Shown: piece after piece, positions 22,834-34,700 of the stretch
Numbering within the stretch: position 1 is the first letter of the stretch
How the letters are laid out: each line of letters begins with the position of its first letter
Source: Enoplolaimus lenunculus
Lineage: Eukaryota; Nematoda; Enoplea; Enoplida; Thoracostomopsidae
DNA length: 64,000 nt
Assembly (NCBI GenBank): GCA_030248215.1
Contig: JASANG010003711.1
Location: 620,001-684,000, forward strand
Direction: 5' to 3'
Translations under genes and position numbers: made by a program
The notes under the pieces: generated by a model
What the model saw: only the letters and a program-made list of their open reading frames with translations
What the model was told of the DNA's origin: nothing
Database searches by the model: none

Positions 22834-23358
22834 GCAATCGCTATGTATACAAATGCGATAATACAAATTTTACCATCAGTTAGTTAGTTAGTCCCGTATC
22901 CCCAAATCGGTGTATGCTCCAACGGTAACAGCTGATTACAACACGATATTACTAACGAAACTGATTGAGTCGGCTAAAGGAGTTATTTAATACTCGTTTG
23001 TCGACTGTCTGTTTTTGTTACGATTTTCATAAGAAATACTAGCTATTGCTTTAACATCGTTTACCCCTTTAATTTGACGTATGCAACATTTTAGTTGAAC
23101 AACCGAAAATAGAGATGATTTATCATGCAAAACGTCTGATTCTAAAACTACAATACGTAAAAGAGCCTAGACTTCAGGCATTCATTAGCACACGAAGCCC
23201 GGAGAAGCCAAGCCAGATCGATATATAATACCATTAAAACGGATTTTCAGTTTACTTTTTAAAAACTGCGCATTGCCAGCGAAACACATGATTTTTTCAC
23301 TGCGCGTTCACACAGTACAAATCCTCCGTTTTAGTAATGGCCCATTTTTACACTACTA

Positions 23359-23546
23359 CATTCAAAAAATGGTTAGTCAAATGGACTCTCTCCGAAATAG
23401 GCTCTACGAGACTACACAAACTGAGTCATATTCAACTCGCTGTGTTGCACGTTTGACTGTGTCAAAGTCGAATTAGACTGAGTTTGCGTAGTCCCGCAAA
23501 GCCTAATTTCGGAGAGAGTCAATTTGACTCACCATTTTTTTCAGTG
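23359..23546. repeat. TA-flanked palindromic MITE (GAGTCAAATTGACTC family), copy 1
   Basis: About 188 bases. Ends CATTCAAAAAATGGTTAGTC and GACTCACCATTTTTTTCAGTG (inverted), with ACTCTCTCCGAAATAGGCT mirrored by AGCCTAATTTCGGAGAGAGT. TA on both sides suggests a Tc1/mariner-type target duplication. Confidence 0.7.
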
Positions 23547-23775
23547 TACCTACTAGGAAAGTATATGCCACATTTATATTGTATCTGTTTATTTCAGAAA
23601 ATGTTAACGCAAAATGCTTCAATTTAAAACCGAAATTGCGGATAATTGCGGTATTCTATACGTTGATTTTTTAAATATAAAAAAGACAGTAATTTATAGT
23701 TTTCCCACTATAATAAAACACAATTTCATTTTTGTTTTTGTTCCATACTATTACCAGAGCACTATACATAACAAC

Positions 23776-24318
23776 CAGGGTGCAACCGAAGGTGAAAAAT
23801 ACCGGAGCCGGAGGTCAACGAAACTAGCCGAAGCCGGAGGTGAGGCGAAATTTAGGTAGTAAACATAATTAAGCCGAAATCTGCAATATGTTGTTAAGTT
23901 GTTTAGTTTTAAGCATTATTTTCTGAGAAATTTCAAAAATTCTTTCCTTAAAATTGTGACATAATAGTAAAACGAAACGCGCTAAACAAATAAATCTTGC
24001 AAAATGCAAAATTCTTCTACTGAAATTGCCGTAACCTCCATACAAAAATTGTACCGGAGCCGGATTAAGAGGCCGATTTTTTGCCGGAGCAGGAGCCGGC
24101 GGCACGTTGTAAAAGTGGCGAGTCAAATTGACTTTTTCCGAAATAGTTAGGTTTAATACGGGACTACACAAACTGAGTCAAATTCGACTCCGGCAGAGTC
24201 AAAAGTGCGACTCAGTGCGTCGAATTTTAGTCAGTTAGTGTAGTCACATAGAGCACATTTCAGTGGGAGTCAATTTGACCCACAATTTTTTGCAGTGCAG
24301 ACCTCCGGTTGTACCCTG
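23776..24318. repeat. hAT-type non-autonomous element with 8-bp target duplication
   Basis: TIRs CAGGGTGCAACCGAAGGT and ACCTCCGGTTGTACCCTG, with the 8-base duplication ATAACAAC at 23768-23775 and 24319-24326. Inside the left end are GCCGGAGGT / CCGGAGCCGG repeats. A copy of the GAGTCAAATTGACTC MITE (24103-24298) sits inside it, so that one came later. Confidence 0.85.
24103..24298. repeat. GAGTCAAATTGACTC MITE, copy 2, nested in the hAT element
   Basis: Left GTGGCGAGTCAAATTGACTT, right AGTCAATTTGACCCACAATT, with ACACAAACTGAGTCAAATTC inside as in copy 1. Confidence 0.65.
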
Positions 24319-24373
24319 ATAACAACATATTTTTTAAATTCTGTAAATTTGTGCAGTTTTGTGTACAGTAGAG

Positions 24374-24555
24374 CAGGCTCATGTAAAGAACACGGGCGGA
24401 ACATTTCTTTGTAAGACTAGAAAAGAGTAAGCTTAAGCTTTAGATTATTTTTTGCTTGGCTTAGGCTTAGGCTTAGGCTTACGAATATGCTCATTCTCAG
24501 GCTTAGACTTAGGAATATGCTTAATACTGTTCCGCCCCTGTTCTTTACATTGGCC
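24374..24555. repeat. CCTAAG-array TIR element, clear copy
   Basis: TIRs CATGTAAAGAACACGGGCGG(AAC) and its inverse (GTTCCGCCCCTGTTCTTTAC), about 24 bases each. Between them AAGCTTAAGC and a run of GGCTTAGGCTTAGG broken by GAATATGCTCATTC. Related copies are at 6143, 26123, 40627 and 45620. Confidence 0.8.
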
Positions 24556-24636
24556 GTAGAACAAATGGGCTTGCACCATGGTGCATCCAGAAGTGAAAAA
24601 TAGTACCTAATAAAGCCACACCCATTTGGGAATTTG

Positions 24637-24725
24637 CTCTGCAAAAAATGGTGAGTCAAATTGACTCTCTGCGAAATAAAGTCTATTTCGGGGAGAGTAA
24701 ATTTGACTCACCATTTTTGTTAGTG
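24637..24725. repeat. GAGTCAAATTGACTC MITE, copy 3, minimal hairpin
   Basis: About 89 bases, almost one perfect hairpin: AAAAAATGGTGAGTCAAATT ... ATTTGACTCACCATTTTTG, with only a few bases as loop. Confidence 0.75.
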
Positions 24726-25974
24726 TGAGATGGACAAAATTTGCCGGAACATGAACCAGAGAATCAAAATCAAGTACAAGCATTCAGGTTAAAATAACTG
24801 ATTTCAGTATTAATGCTGTTTAAATTATTGTCAGAAATACGTTTTCGAGCTTTTTCTTAAAACGCTTGCACAATTTAAAAATTGAACATCACCGCATAAT
24901 AAAAATCACAAAAAATTCACATCCCAAAAGGCCGGAAACTTTGGCGGAAAATGTAAAGAAACCGGATTTCGAAGTAAATTTTTGTTGAAACATGAGACAG
25001 ACCTACGGTTGTACCTTCACATGCACAGTTTACGAAAGAAAGCACAGCTGTTCCGTTTTGGAAAAAATATATTTTACTTAATTCCACACGTATACTGAAA
25101 AATCACACTGCAAACCAAACTCATCGAATCGATCACAAATACCATTTATGCACAGATTATATATAATTAACGCAGAGGGACATTTTAAATAAAACAAAGT
25201 TTCCATTGAACGTTGATAAAATTGCTTGAGCCATAATTTAGTACATAGAAGTAGCTTCAGATTTTGTATTTTTCTTCAGAACATTTCACAAAAATGTATT
25301 ATTAGCTCACTTTACTTTTAGAGGCATCTCATATTTCCGAGGAACAGTTGAATATGACAGTCTTAGGCTTAAGACTAATTTTTACGCATAAGCTTAACTT
25401 ACACTTATGCTAAGGTTTAGATTTTAGCGTTAGGTGTAGGAGTAGGCTTCGGCTGACGTTACGCTCCTATTGGACAAAAACTTATTACTGATTTATATAT
25501 TATACTGTCACACAAGATTGCAATGAAGGGCGTGCATGGAATATACACCATATAACGTACCTTATTTCGGATATACTCAGTACCATTTTTAGGTTATTTT
25601 TCAGATTTTTGGATATATCTGTATCCTATAAAGAATATAGAACAACATTGAACGCAATTTAACACAGAAGCGCACGGGCTGCATTTGATATGTTAACGAT
25701 GTTTCATAGTTAGAATACATTTAATTGAACATATGAAAAATAATTTTGGTTTTACAAAAAATAGAATATTCATGAAACGCACCATATTCGTCACAGTCGA
25801 CCGAGTAACAACAAACTGTTGAAAATAATTACGCATTCAAAGAGAACCGCAACGCTACGCACTTGAATTGGTCATAAGTATCGAATTAAGTATACACATC
25901 GAAAATTAAACAAAAACTTTCAGTTCGTGAAACAACACAAACTTCGGCTTTTGTACACTTTCCATCGACTTCAG

Positions 25975-26100
25975 AATAAAGTTTAGGCTTAGGTAAACGC
26001 TTAAGTTTAGCCTTAAAGTTAGGTTTAGTTCGAGTTTTTATAAACTTAAGCCTAAACCTAATAACGAGTCTACGCCTAAGACTGTGGCGAAGAAGCTGTA
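25975..26100. repeat. CCTAAG-type array fragment
   Basis: TTAGGCTTAGG and GGTTTAG units on the left, then AGCCTAAACC / GCCTAAG units on the right, forming an inverted pair without clear terminal repeats. Confidence 0.5.
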
Positions 26101-26122
26101 CGAGAACCGAGGGTTCTAAGAA

Positions 26123-26314
26123 CAGATGTAAAGAACAGCGGCGGAATAGTATTTATAAGCATATTCCAAAGCCTAAGCCTAAACATAAGCGTAAGAATGA
26201 GCATATTCGTAAGTCTAAGCCTAAGCCAAATCAAAAAATTAGTCAAAAACTTTAAGCTTACTCTTTTCTACTCCCACAGACAAAACGTTCCGCCCGTGAT
26301 GTTTACATGGGCTG
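26123..26314. repeat. CCTAAG-array TIR element, inverted relative to the 24374 copy
   Basis: Ends CAGATGTAAAGAACAGCGGC and CCGCCCGTGATGTTTACATG. Inside: CCTAAGCCTAAAC, GAATGAGCATATTCGTAAG and AGCTTACTCTTTTCTACTC. Confidence 0.75.
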
Positions 26315-26434
26315 TCTGCGCTTACGAGCATCAAGGTAAAAACCGGACAATAAGTGACATCAAGTCGCATTATAGTTGTTTTTGACACTTGCATATGTAC
26401 ACAGCATATAAATGTACAAAAATACAAAAAATAT

Positions 26435-26956
26435 AATATCAAATATTGCACAAAAATTGCAGTATTGCCGTTGGTACCGCATGCAATACGCTAATATCAA
26501 ATATTGCACAAAAATTGCAGTATTGCCGTTGGTACCGCATGCAATACGCTAATATCAAATATTGCACAAAAATTGCAGTATTGGCGTTGGTACCGCATGC
26601 AATACGCTAATATCAAATATTGCACAAAAATTGCAGTATTGCCGTTGGTACCGCATGCAATACGCTAATATCAAATATTGCACAAAAATTGCAGTATTGC
26701 CGTTGGTACCGCATGCAATACGCTAATATCAAATATTGCACAAAAATTGCAGTATTGCCGTTGGTACCGCATGCAATACGCTAATATCAAATATTGCGCA
26801 AAAATTGCAGTATTGCCGTTGGTAGCGCATGCAATACGCTAATGTCAAATATTGCACAAAAATTGCCGTATTGCCGTTGGTACCGCATGCAATACGCTAA
26901 TATCAAATATTGCACAAAAATTGCAGTATTGCCGTTGGTACCGCATGCAATACGCT
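26435..26956 (+). repeat. 58-bp satellite, nine units
   Basis: Exactly 9 x 58 bases. The unit runs AATATCAAATATTGCAC ... GCCGTTGGTACCGCATGCAA ... TACGCT and contains the 6-base palindromes GGTACC and GCATGC next to each other. Only a few units carry base changes. 58 is not a multiple of three, so the open frames crossing it are artefacts. Confidence 0.9.
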
Positions 26957-28234
26957 ACGTCAGAGACACCGTTAAACCTTCTCAGAAATTTTTCTACCCT
27001 GTGCATTTATAATCTAATAACGGATCCGCCAGATAACAATTTTTACGTTCCTGTGAAATTTTCCCCACATTTAAAGTTAAGATTTTAGGTCAATAGACTT
27101 AGCAAGGTTTAGACTATAAAACTTACACTTAGGTAAACCTTTTCTAAATCTAAAAACTGTAGGCCTGCACCTGCGCCTAAGCCTAAGCCTGTGGGCGTGT
27201 GGTGTAGGGGAGCGTACAAGAGACCTTATGGGGAAGGGTACAAGTGACCTTGCCTAACCGGAAACGAATTTATAGATCCAAAGCCTGTACTGTACATTTC
27301 CTATGATACAGCAGCCTTCTACGTTTTTGAGGCAATTACGGACCAGCATTTAGCTGTAGAATTTCAACACACTTAAAGTATTTTCCAACCAAAAAATCCT
27401 GAATCCGTCACTGTCTGTTAGGTGTCGTAGGACCAGGACGTTTGTTTGATTTTGACACATAAAATTCACTATTAAATTACTGCATTAGCTACAATAATGT
27501 ACAATCAAACAAAATCAAATATCACCAGATTTAGTAAGTCGTACAAAACATTTAAAAGTTTAATATAACACGATAACTGCCTAATACGCTATTATGCGGT
27601 CAAAACGAGCCTAACCAACAGTCTCATGCATTGGTGCCGACCATTTCAGATATTTAATCTTAAGTTGAGCGTTTGCTGCAGAATTAATAACATTTTGCAT
27701 TTCAACATGTTTTATGCTAAAATGCCTTATGGCAGGGTTGCGTAAAGATCGGCCCTTGAAAATATTTGGGACTGATGACAGTTGTAGTTTGTTAAAACAT
27801 GAATTTACTTTTAAATCACGCCACATCATTGAAATTCTCATTCATAATTTTTTTTGCAAATGAGGTTGTTTTATGTCATTTCTTTCCACACCACACAAGA
27901 CAGTGACACAGATTCGATGCTAATATAATTAATAGCAACCGTCATTCCAAACATTTTGATTCGAATTTGGCATCAACGATAACTGAGGATGATGTCGCGA
28001 CGTTGAAGAGCTAAAAAAATTGAACCAAACCACTCAAAGCTTATACTAACACTGTAATACTATCATTCACAAACTGAATTTTCTAGCCAAATAACTAAAA
28101 AATTTAGTGCAGATACAAAACTCATTGAAAAAATCCGCCCTGTAGGCGCAAGCCATATAATGACACGGTGTAAGCCTAGTCTGGGGGCGTGAACTTTATC
28201 CACGCGAGTAAAGCGTGGAATGGTCAAATAAGAT

Positions 28235-28455
28235 CCTTAGCCCGCATTCTCAAATGTGTGTACCTATTACTAGTTGGTGATAGGTTTTGCAACTTTCGAA
28301 CCAGTGAATGGTGATGTTTGAAATTGAGCACATTTATTGCATTCGATTTGCTCTATTTATGTGCAAATTTTGAAATCTGAAATTGCAGCAGTTCGTTAGT
28401 TTGAAAAGCTATTACTAACTGGGATAGGTGCTATATGCATTTCAGAATATAGGCC
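28235..28455. repeat. Palindromic TIR element, TTCTCAAATG family, copy 2
   Basis: Left GCATTCTCAAATGTGTGTAC with CTAGTTGGTGATAGGTTTTG; right CTAACTGGGATAGGTGC and TGCATTTCAGAATATAGGCC, its inverse. Confidence 0.65.
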
Positions 28456-28487
28456 ATAATCCGAATTCATCTTCGTACTGCAAATCT

Positions 28488-28733
28488 TTACCTGATACAT
28501 TTCGGTTTTACAGGCACTGCTGGTTTCGAACGCTGGCTGTTGACCGCACTGGGACAAGGAATCCTTGAACCATGAGCGAGACGACGGACAGATTTAAGAA
28601 CTCGGTATCGTTTAATACCCGCTTGTTGTGATGTATTGTGGGTTGTTGGCAAACAACCGGATGTGTTCGAATCGAGAGGATATGAAAGTGTATTCGTATC
28701 GCCAGGACTTATCGGATTGCTCTGGGTGTTGAC
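28488..28733 (-). CDS. SLAIN: SLAIN exon 12: C-terminal basic region
   Basis: Acceptor CTTTACAG, phase 0, 81 codons to TAA. Ends with GSRIPCPSAVNSQRSKPAVP and VKPKCIR. A donor (AG|GTAAAG) overlaps the stop, so a further 3' exon cannot be excluded. Confidence 0.65.
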   Translation of the reverse strand, partial: VNTQSNPISPGDTNTLSYPLDSNTSGCLPTTHNTSQQAGIKRYRVLKSVRRLAHGSRIPCPSAVNSQRSKPAVPVKPKCIR

Positions 28734-31700
28734 CTGTAAAGCGGAGTTCATCTTAAACGTTACATTAATGAGTTGCGTTACACGTTTCTTTACCAGTTGG
28801 TCGCCCAAGTCATGGCCTAGCAGGATCAAGAATTGTACCAATCTTGTACACTTTCCACTAACAGGTACAGGCTTGAGCTTACATAAGCATGCGCGATTGT
28901 CTAAGCCGTCGTGTAAGCGTAAGCCTGAGCCTTAACCTTAAATGCAGCGGAAAGTGTACAAGAGAGTATACGAGCTAAAATAGTACAACATATTCAAATA
29001 AACTAAACTTACTCCACCGCTAGATCCTGCAGGACTAACAAATTCTGATAAATTGCCGTACGAACCATTTTCACTCAACGAATCTCCAACACCAGCAACA
29101 GCTGCACTCAGTGAATTGAACAAATCCGTCGACAAACTGGTTGTCAAATTTGGAAGACTTTTACCCACAACAACACCTGTAATTAAATGTTCATAATCAT
29201 AAAATGTGTTTGAAACAAACTGTTTGCCCAAAAATGAATAAGATACTCTTTAATTTAGCCACGTTGACAACGTACAATTGTACGTACTTGTACGCATAGC
29301 ACAACAGGAATTCGTATTCAATTGAACCAGCCAAGCACTGCACAATGACAAGTCTTATAAGGAGAATGCTACAGCGGCAGTATCGTTTGCAAATGAAATT
29401 ACAGTAGAATTGATTTTTCCATAAACAGTTATTTTTCACTCTCCAATTCCGATAAAAATACTATAATTTTCAATTTTTTGGGTCCATCTTAAATATCGTT
29501 CAAAAACCAGCTACGTCGGACTAAACAATACTGGCAAATTGATTATATATAAGCCACTGCAACTGCAGAGCATTAGAGGAGCATTGAGTTATCGCAGCTT
29601 AAAATTCATCGCACATAACACATTTGGCAGATAACTGTCCATTATTGCAATATCTTAATAGTAAATAATATACTCGTCTTAAAACGAAGAAAATGAAAAA
29701 AGAAAGAAAAGTAAATTTCTTAGAAGTTGTGGTTGCTAAGATTATTCTAAAAAATAATATTCATAGACAAATTACTTTACTGATAGTTACTGATACGTCA
29801 ACTGCGCGGGCACTACGCAACTAAAAATACGTCAAAGCTTATGTACGTTTGCCGTAATGCGTTCGTACGAGATTTAAACTAGAGGGTCACAGAAAAATTT
29901 TGGCCAGGAGTACGCAACTATGACAACCTAAACTCAACAACACACCGATTGTCCACCAAACATCGTAGGCACCGGTCAAATATGGAGGACAAACACTGTT
30001 TGCCTACAATCGTCCGTGCGAATTGCCTACGATTTACCGATTGTTTACGACACGGTTGTGGGTCTAAACGTATCGGACGAATTATAAATCCGTTCAAGTT
30101 GAGAAAAACAGGTCAAATAGCGACCGCATTCTTAAATGCATATTGCATCTATTATCCACAGTTAGCGATAGGTTTTCACACATCCTAACACCTGTAATTG
30201 CACATCTTTAATTGGCACTGAAGTAAGACAAATCAAAACGCGAAAAATGTGCTGAATTTCTAACCTCAAAATTTAATGAATCAAAAGTTTACAAGCAAAA
30301 CTGAAGACGAGTGCAACACAAACATTTGAGAATACTGGTTAAGGTCCAAGTATAAAAAAATATAATTCGATAAACTAAAAATGACATACCTCCATGTGTA
30401 ACGTTATTTGAAAAACTAATCTTGGCGTGAGCATACGGTAATGATGATGGCGGCGTTCCACACGGAGGTGTGTTGTTTGCTTGTGCTGTCGAATCAGTTA
30501 TTGAACTAGACTGTGGTTGCTGAATAGCTCTCGCTGCTGGAAAACAATGGCTGCGTTCCAGACACGTGACGTAAGTCCGATTTCGACTTAAGTCGCTTTT
30601 TTACTTAAATTTTGCAGTTTTAAACTTAAGTGAGAGGTTTTCACTGAACATTTTTACTTGCCCGATTAGTCGATGTTCCCAAGATTGGTAACTATTTTTG
30701 ATCTTCAACTCCTGACTATGCGGCGAGAAAAATAAGCTCAATCAGGAAATGCGCATTTATTGAAAACCAATCGCCTTTTTTAAACTGAATCCTGTTTTCT
30801 GACTTACGTCAAAAATTTGCTAAGTCAAAGATCGAATTAAGCTATGTCTTATGCAACCGACCACTAGTTTTTAATTTACACGCAGTACATGAACAAATGG
30901 TGAATCCATGATTTTGCGGTGGTTTAATTCAAAATTCTACTGTTTTAACGCATTGTTAGCAAACACTTTGAAACCTTTTGATATTAAGGAATTGCGCTAC
31001 GGCTCAATTTTTTAAGCCATGTAATATCCCCAATCATATTTTTCAGCTGTTTGGTGAGAAAACACATGATTGCAAATTTTTAAACACATGATTGCAAATT
31101 TTTAAACACATGATTGCAAATTTTTAAACACTTTTTGTGCGTTCAATATTGAAACTCTCAACTGTTGCAAGGTAATCCTTCTGGAAAAAAACTAAAAAAA
31201 CAACAAAGTTTTGTCGGAAATTTCGCATTCAAAGTACGCAACGAACAACAAACCTATTGAATTTTTGGAAGCCACAGATACAATACGCCGACAAGGCAAT
31301 GGTGCCGATGTACGTCGCCAGCCATACTGGATCAAACCTCGGCTTCTTTTGCCAGACGAATCGCTTAGATTCAGTGCAGTGCCTGGCGAAATGGTTAATT
31401 TTTGACTTGAGCCACCTGTTGGACTAGTCGGAACACAGTAGGTATCAGGAGTGCCGCATACTGAAGCTTTCAGTGTTGGATTCGTTACAGAGTCTGAAAT
31501 TCAAATACTTAAACACGATGAAATAGTGATGAATGGTAATGGATAGCAGTGTTTGTAAAATCAAGAGTGCTTAATGACAAAGGTGTGCAAATCTTGGGGT
31601 TCCGCATGGTACAAAATGTACCACCGGGCGTTGCGTTTTTGGCCGACCCCCTTTGTTTAGATGGAGGTCGCTATCACATGAATACCCCTAAACTAAATTA

Positions 31701-34700
31701 TACGGGGAGCATCTTTAATGCCGGCTACACAAAGTGCCATGATTCGCACCGACTATACCACCCTTTCTCTAAAAAGGGGTAGGGCAAAAACGCAACGCGT
31801 GCCAAGTACATTCCTTTCTACACAGAATGTGCCCAGTTGCACACTCTTGTGAAATAGCGATTATTCACTTTTGGTAAAATGAATGTGACTAGATTCCATT
31901 ATGTCCCAGCTTTGGCAGTAGCAACAATGCATTTCTTTCACAAAATGTGTAGTACATTTAGCAAGACTTTAATGACCGTTTTCAAATTCGTTTTTCAATC
32001 AATTTTTTGGTATGGTTTCAATCTTTGTATTAACTTTAGTTTAAAATAAAAAATAGATAGTTCAAGTTGATAAAAATGAAAAATACTAACCTGATGAACC
32101 AATACTCTGTATTCCTTCAGTCGATCGACGCTTTTTTACTAAAAATAAATGACTATATCGGTCAAATAGTTTTCTTTTGTTAAATTATTTTTTCAAAGCA
32201 TGCTACAATACTAAATATTCCACAAAGTTCTGGTTATATACAGTCACGGACAGAATTAAGTGCAACCGCGATCGCGACCTAAATGCGGTTCGACTCGCGA
32301 TGGCTTGCAGACGTGATCGCTCACAACCGCAATTTACGTCGACGCAAAAAGCGCGGTTACGATCACGGCCGTGAACGCAGTTTCGCGGTTACAGACACGG
32401 TGAAAATTGTGGTTACAGACGCGATTAAAATTTCGGTTGCAAATGCGACTAAAATTACGGTTACAAACGCGGCTAAAATTGCGGTTACGCGTATGTATTA
32501 ATAGTAGTATAAGCATATTGCTAAGCGTAAACACTGAGCTTAAGCCGATGCTTGCGAGGAAATTGTACAAGAGCCCAGAGTCCTTTATATGTTACTTAAA
32601 AGTGATCCAAAGTTACAAAGTTTATATGAACATTTTTATACGTTTGTTCCCATGGTAACAGGGTCTTGCCCCGTTGCGTCCACACTCTTATAACGGGATT
32701 TACTTCTTTTGCTGGTAAGCACTTTCCAATAGACCTCGAAAATACAAGAACACCCTCTGTAAACGAAACCACTTCAAAATTTGACCGAGGTTACAACCGC
32801 TACTGCGACCACAGTAACAACCGCGATTGCGACCACAGTAACAACCGCGACTGCGACCACAGTAACAACTGCAACTGCGATCACAGTAACAACCGCGACT
32901 GCGACCACAGTAACAACTGCAACTGCGACCACAGTAACAACCGCGACTGCGACCACAGTAACAACCGCGACTGCGACCGCGGTAAAAACCGTGACTACGG
33001 CCGCGGTTAAAATTGCGACTGCGACCGCAATTACAATCGCGACTACGATCGCGTCTCAAACCGCGTTTGAACCGCGATCACTCAATAAATCTCACGCGGT
33101 TACAAAACCGAAACCGCGACCGCATTGGACGCAGTCGCTCTTTCTGCGCCCTTAATTCTATCCGTGACTGTACATGATTTATATTCAAGTTAGTTTACGC
33201 AGTATATATTATATGTACAATGTTAACGCAACCATTAACAAAACAGTTGAATTTGAGCTTCATACCCATAAAACTGTGATACTGATCACGATTAGGAACC
33301 CGTTTCACACCCCGAAAATTTCTTCAAGTTAGTTTACGCAGTATATATTATATGTACAATGTTAACGCAACCATTAACAAAACAGTAGAATTTGAGCTTC
33401 ATACCCATAAAATTGTGATACTGATCACGATTAGGAACCCGTTTGACACCCCGAAAATGCCTTATAGTTTGAAACATTCATTCAAATTTAAAATTCAAAC
33501 GACAAAAACGTACTTAACGTTTGTAAGTTTAAGCTTTGCAAACACTGTCGTAAATCTTTTTCTTGCTCGCTGGCTCTCGCTTGGATGTCTTGAAACCGTT
33601 CGTGCAGTTCTGGATGCACCGTTTCATAAACACCGCCGAACGAACAACTTGGGCTGGGAAGTAACGGCGGACTGTGAGCGTCATCCGGTGCCGGTCCAAT
33701 TTGCCGGTTGGGCCCATGCGTAACTATTGTTATCGATTGACTTGTCGGATCTTGACCACAAAGTGCTGAAAACAATCACTGAGTTCGTTCATCTCAGGCG
33801 AGAAAAATGAAACAATTTCACGTTCATTATTAGTTTGAAATATCGATAAGCTAAAGCTCAAGCTTTCATGTCAAAATATATATTTTCATGTCAAAATATA
33901 GCTAAAAGACACTTTGTAGATTGTGAATACTCAATCACAGGCATAAAATGGATGAAAAACACGTTGAAGATTCTGAAATGTCACCGTCACCGTACGTTAT
34001 ATTCAAAAGTTAAAGTATTGGCATTGGTACTGAGCAATTCATGTAGGCACCCTCACTGTTCTAAACAGGCCCGCTCCTCAGGACTATGGTTTTCTCCAAA
34101 GCGGAGTTGGTATAACCTAATTCCAAAACTGCCTAAATTTTCTCAAGTAGTACTAAGTAAAGTACCCCCTTCATTAAGGTACCGAGTACAGTCTCCCCCT
34201 TGGTTAAAGTGGAAAACTTGACTTGATCCGGAAGATCGGCATGCTAGAGAGGTGACAAAATCATGTTTTCAGGTCTTACAAGTTGATCTCAAATATTTCT
34301 AGAAGTCACCAAGGTTTTTATGAGGTCTGAGCAATCCCTGGCCCTCTCTGAAACGGGACTGTGCTAGTTAGTCAGTTTATTCAAAAACCAAAGATTGCGT
34401 GTTTTGGGATTGTGGTATAAGGGAGTTGTAGCACAGCTTATTGTCCTTGCTACAACTAACGTGCGCTACTAACCTTTGCTCCAAGCCTGCTGCAGTGCAT
34501 TCGGACATCGGTGTCGTGCTGTGCACGTGACTCAAGAACTCGCACAGCGCACTCGTTCCACACTCGTGCGCACACTTGTTCTTTATTCACGTGTACAGCA
34601 CGGCACTGATTGTCTCGCGCACGCACTCGTTTCATTGCGCTCGGCTCGTGCCGCAAACCTGACGCAGCGCAGCAGCGCGATTTCATATCTTAGAACAACG

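Larger units (their letters stand above)
18570..22838 (+). mobile_element. Gag-only LTR retrotransposon (Gypsy-like gag), with 5-bp target duplication
   Basis: Two long terminal repeats (18575-19583, 21823-22833) begin TGTCGGGC and end GAGCTGACA, and are flanked on both sides by the 5-base duplication GCAAT. The 2.2 kb inside holds one large gag frame and no protease, reverse transcriptase or integrase. It is a non-autonomous element of the TR-GAG kind that would need enzymes from a related copy. By eye the two LTRs differ at fewer than ten places in about 1010 bases, so the insertion looks young. It lies some 420 bases upstream of the SLC7 start codon, on the opposite strand, and looks whole for its type. 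Confidence 0.9.
22839..28487. other. Repeat-rich intergenic stretch, LTR element to SLAIN 3' end
   Basis: No gene seen. It holds TIR elements (23359, 23776, 24374, 24637, 25975-26314, 28235), a 58-bp satellite (26435-26956) and scattered CCTAAG-type fragments at 25345-25475 and 27080-27195. A 77-codon frame at 27611-27841 (minus) has no recognisable domain. Confidence 0.6.

Noticed and set aside
24420-24555. Interstitial telomere or chromosome-end scar suggested by TTAGGC runs
   Set aside because: The runs are enclosed by inverted repeats and dispersed in both orientations, so they are part of a mobile element.
26794-27088. Two open frames across the 58-bp satellite (NIAQKLPYCRWYRMQY repeats)
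   Set aside because: They are the satellite read in rotating frames; unit length is not a multiple of three and there is no start context or domain.
32666-33155. Long overlapping frames on both strands with NRDCDHSN / RGCYCGRS repeats
   Set aside because: Produced by the 24-bp array, which stays open on several frames; it lies inside a TIR element.
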